A program made the translations under genes and the position numbers. The notes beneath the pieces are model-generated. The model worked only from the letters and a program-made list of their open reading frames with translations, did not search any database and had not been told where the DNA came from. Positions 61,866 to 64,000 of a stretch of 64,000 bases of DNA are shown piece after piece. This DNA comes from CAITSH01 sp025356665. Lineage in GTDB: Bacteria; Pseudomonadota; Gammaproteobacteria; Burkholderiales; SG8-39. Every line of letters begins with the position of its first letter. Positions within the stretch are counted from its first letter, which is position 1. The stretch spans positions 1-64,000 of the forward strand of contig JANXRV010000128.1 in the NCBI GenBank assembly GCA_025356665.1. The letters run 5' to 3'.

Positions 61866-61885
61866 TGTGGATAGCCTGTGGACAG
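61866..61885. promoter_or_regulatory. Two DnaA-box-like sites upstream of nrdA
   Basis: TGTGGATAG (61866) and TGTGGACAG (61877) differ from the DnaA box (TGTGGATAA) by one and two bases, 11 bp apart. The E. coli nrdAB promoter is also DnaA-controlled, so cell-cycle regulation is plausible. An origin is not suggested: no AT-rich unwinding element or dnaA/dnaN genes lie nearby. Confidence 0.45.
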
Positions 61886-61968
61886 GCTGTGCACGCGCGG
61901 GGGACAGGTTCGCCCCAACGGGACAACCGCAATGCAGCATCAACAGTATTCTCTTGCGATGCTTTAGC

Positions 61969-62562
61969 CTAAACCCCAAGCATGGCGCGGTAGCGGCCCC
62001 AGTCGAACGCCTGCCCCGGATCGGTCTTGCGACCGGGGGCAATATCGGAATGGCCTACCAACTCCGCAATCGGATAGCGCGCCCTAAGGGCCCGCGTCAG
62101 CACAACCAGAATGTCGTACTGCGAATCGGTGTAGGACAGATCGTCGCTCCCCTCCAGCTCGACCCCCACCGAAAAATCGTTACATCTATCCCTGCCCCGC
62201 CAGTGCGACAGTCCGGCGTGCCAGGCCCGTTCGTTGCAGGACACAAATTGAAACAACGCGCCATCCCGGCAAACAAGGAAATGGGCGGATACCTTGACAT
62301 CGCGCAAGTGTGCGTAATAATAAGGGTGCGCGGCGATATCCAAGGAATTGGTAAAAAGCCTCACCACTCCATCTCCACCGAACTCCCCAGGCGGAAGACT
62401 GATGTTGTGGACGACCAGAAGGCTGACGGGCTCACAATCGGGTCGAGCGTCGAAATTGGGAGAACCGATCCAGATTGCGTGGCTAGCGCGCCCGTCTTCA
62501 CCTACGTCTATCTTAGGCGAGTGGGTCGCGCCGGGACCTGATAGCACACTAATGTATGCCAA
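61969..62562 (-). CDS. ampD: 1,6-anhydro-N-acetylmuramyl-L-alanine amidase
   Basis: 197 residues from TTG 62562 (GGAG upstream, inside the end of pilR); GTG 62547 is an alternative. SPNFDARP, LLVVHNISLPPGEFGG and LVGHSDIAPGRKTDPG give the zinc ligands (two His and an Asp) of AmpD. It cleaves the cytoplasmic muropeptide during wall recycling, which keeps beta-lactamase induction off. The placement after pilR is usual for Burkholderiales. Confidence 0.93.
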   Translation of the reverse strand: MAYISVLSGPGATHSPKIDVGEDGRASHAIWIGSPNFDARPDCEPVSLLVVHNISLPPGEFGGDGVVRLFTNSLDIAAHPYYYAHLRDVKVSAHFLVCRDGALFQFVSCNERAWHAGLSHWRGRDRCNDFSVGVELEGSDDLSYTDSQYDILVVLTRALRARYPIAELVGHSDIAPGRKTDPGQAFDWGRYRAMLGV

Positions 62563-63931
62563 GGCGCTCCATCCGGTAGCGCAGCGCGCGGAAAGTTATC
62601 CCCAGTATCTTGGCCGCCGCCGTGCGGTTAAAACGGGTTCTACCCAAAGCCTCAAGAATTGCCTCCCGCTCGAGCCGGTCAAGATAATCCTGCAAGGGCC
62701 ATTTTGCATCCGGCCCGGGCGGTTCGGCCAAGGACGCAACATCGGCAAGCTGCAGATCATCGACTTCGATTTGCGCCGAAGCCGCCAATGCCACAGCCCG
62801 CTCCAGGACATTCTCCAATTCACGTGCATTGCCGGGGAAGCCGTATTCGCTCAGTGCGTCCTCCGCCGACCGGCTCAATTGATGGAGCTGCTTACCGTCT
62901 TGCTTAGCCAAGCGATCAAGGATGGCCGCTGCTAGGACCGGAATATCTTCACGGCACTCACGCAACGGCGGCATATGCAATCCGATAACATTAAGCCTGT
63001 AATACAGATCTTGACGGAACTTGCCGGCCTCCACGCACGCGGCGAGATTTTGGTGCGTAGCACAAATCACGCGAACATCAACGGCGTCCTCTCCTGTGGC
63101 ACCAATCTTGCGGGCGCGTTTCTCCTGGATCGCGCGCAAAAGCTTTACCTGCATCGCGAGCGGCAAATCAGCCACCTCGTCCAGAAAAAGGGTCCCGCCA
63201 TTGGCAGCCTGGAAGAAACCATCTCTGTCAGCCTCCGCTCCGGTAAAGGCGCCCTTTTTGTAACCGAAGAATTCGCTCTCCATCAAATTCTCCGGGATGG
63301 CGCCGCAATTTACCGGGACAAAGGGCCTGTCCCGCCGCGCTCCATTTTCGTGAATAAGCCTTGCCGCGAGCTCTTTACCACTGCCCGATTCGCCAGAGAT
63401 ATAAACCGGGGCTTGGCTGCGGGACAACTTGTCTATAATCACCCGCACCTTAGCGATCGGGGAACTGCATCCGAGCAGACTCCGTCCGGACGACGACTGC
63501 GCCCCCCCCTTTTGCGGCAGGGGCAGCGCAAGCGCCGATTTGATCAGGCTACGCAACTGCTCGAGTGATATCGGCTTGGAGAGGTAATCAAACGCGCCAG
63601 CCTTCAACGCCGCGACCGCGCTTTCCGTGCTGCCATGCGCTGTGATCACCGCAACGGGCGTATCGACACAACTCGTCGTGATTTGCCGTACAAGCTCAAT
63701 CCCCGAGCCGTCAGGCAAGCGCATGTCGGTGAGGCATAAGTCATAGGTGTGGAGCGCAAGGAGTCGCCTCGCTTCTGCCACCGACCCGGCGCTATCCACG
63801 CCCAGCCCCATACGAACCAAGGTCAGCTCCAGCAACTCGCGTATGTCCGCTTCGTCGTCAACGACGAGCACTGTCGTTGACGTGCCGGAACTGCGCCGCT
63901 CGGAGTTTTTTACTGTCGATGTGACTGCCAT
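62549..63931 (-). CDS. pilR: Sigma-54-dependent response regulator, PilR type
   Basis: 460 residues from ATG 63931. A receiver domain (about 20-135; phosphorylation Asp69 in LCLTDMRLPDG) leads to an AAA+ sigma-54 activator with GESGSGKE, GYKKGAFTGA and LFLDEVADLP. It ends in a Fis-type helix-turn-helix (RTAAAKILGITFRALRYRM). PilR activates pilA transcription. The start overlaps the end of the sensor kinase gene by 22 bp, and ampD overlaps its end. Confidence 0.92.
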   Translation of the reverse strand: MAVTSTVKNSERRSSGTSTTVLVVDDEADIRELLELTLVRMGLGVDSAGSVAEARRLLALHTYDLCLTDMRLPDGSGIELVRQITTSCVDTPVAVITAHGSTESAVAALKAGAFDYLSKPISLEQLRSLIKSALALPLPQKGGAQSSSGRSLLGCSSPIAKVRVIIDKLSRSQAPVYISGESGSGKELAARLIHENGARRDRPFVPVNCGAIPENLMESEFFGYKKGAFTGAEADRDGFFQAANGGTLFLDEVADLPLAMQVKLLRAIQEKRARKIGATGEDAVDVRVICATHQNLAACVEAGKFRQDLYYRLNVIGLHMPPLRECREDIPVLAAAILDRLAKQDGKQLHQLSRSAEDALSEYGFPGNARELENVLERAVALAASAQIEVDDLQLADVASLAEPPGPDAKWPLQDYLDRLEREAILEALGRTRFNRTAAAKILGITFRALRYRMERLGIH

Positions 63932-64000
63932 TGAATCCTGAAATTCGCCCCCGCGCCACGGTCGACGTAGTCGAGTGTGGCACCATTCGCCGCGCACAAC
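63910..64000 (-). CDS. pilS: Sensor histidine kinase PilS, C-terminal end
   Basis: Only the last 29 codons are in the window, in a frame different from pilR: CAANGATLDYVDRGAGANF then RIQWQSHRQ and a stop. This is the typical end of a HATPase domain (NGA.LDY....GANFRI). The overlap with pilR marks a coupled two-component pair. The rest of the gene lies beyond the right edge. Confidence 0.8.
   Translation of the reverse strand, partial: LCAANGATLDYVDRGAGANFRIQWQSHRQ

Noticed and set aside
61866..61885. Possible replication origin from DnaA-like boxes
   Set aside because: Only two weak boxes, no AT-rich unwinding element, no dnaA, dnaN or parAB genes. A promoter role at nrdA is the simpler reading.

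Overview
The window reads as chromosomal DNA of a GC-rich heterotrophic betaproteobacterium, most likely Burkholderiales or a close relative. Three solitary Bug/TctC-type periplasmic binding proteins, a PhaP-type phasin, a histone H1-like KPAKKKA protein, the nrdA-nrdB pair and a pilS-pilR-ampD arrangement all point that way. No rRNA, tRNA, CRISPR array, integrase or intact insertion sequence was seen. One short transposase remnant lies at about 47.2-47.4 kb.

Layout. 0-1.6 kb: 3' end of a bd-type quinol oxidase operon (cydA, cydB). 1.7-12.5 kb: a divergent catabolic island. Leftward from about 8.1 kb run a CADD-like diiron oxygenase, an aldehyde dehydrogenase, a GlcG/HbpS protein, a Bug protein, a GntR regulator and mmsA. 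Rightward run two [2Fe-2S] ferredoxins flanking a small unrecognised protein, an alpha/beta hydrolase, an IclR regulator and an FMN 2-hydroxyacid dehydrogenase (lldD). The promoter gap between the arms holds a perfect 16-bp palindrome and three 11-bp direct repeats. 12.5-14.5 kb: D,D-endopeptidase pbpG overlapping an EgtD-like methyltransferase whose expected histidine contacts look replaced. 14.7-20.4 kb: a Rieske dioxygenase (alpha and beta, no reductase), a class II aldolase, a second Bug protein, a TetR regulator and a Tat-exported ABC binding protein. 20.4-22.2 kb: an Atm1-type ABC exporter.

22.6-34.3 kb is a fatty-acid and acyl-CoA block. It holds fadE-fadI-fadJ-like genes, a YciA thioesterase and an SDR. 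On the other strand an APH-fold kinase, an ACAD10/11-type acyl-CoA dehydrogenase and a GST suggest handling of hydroxylated acyl chains. A PDZ protein with all three HtrA catalytic residues replaced follows. 34.7-49.3 kb is mixed accessory metabolism and transport: an MFS carrier, a CMD-family protein, RidA with a lysine-rich tail, a D-threonine aldolase-like enzyme, a quinone reductase, a dienoyl-CoA reductase-like SDR, the third Bug protein, 6-phosphogluconate dehydrogenase, GluQ with repeated ATG codons, DoxX, PrpF, three EamA transporters, a thioesterase and a TAXI protein without a signal peptide. 49.6-64 kb: phasin, a CinA-like MoCF protein, an EI24/CysZ-like membrane protein, a type I secretion pair with a lytic transglycosylase, the H1-like protein, a DUF2442 protein, nrdB and nrdA behind an apparent pair of NrdR boxes, then ampD, pilR and the end of pilS.

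A recurring oddity is short tandem repeats of 7, 9, 11 or 16 bp, placed in gene gaps or at the very ends of genes (8144, 11279, 12486, 28973, 29946, 38062, 42145, 48324, 51871). The most promising candidate for an undescribed system is the diiron oxygenase plus twin-ferredoxin island at 5.3-10.3 kb.
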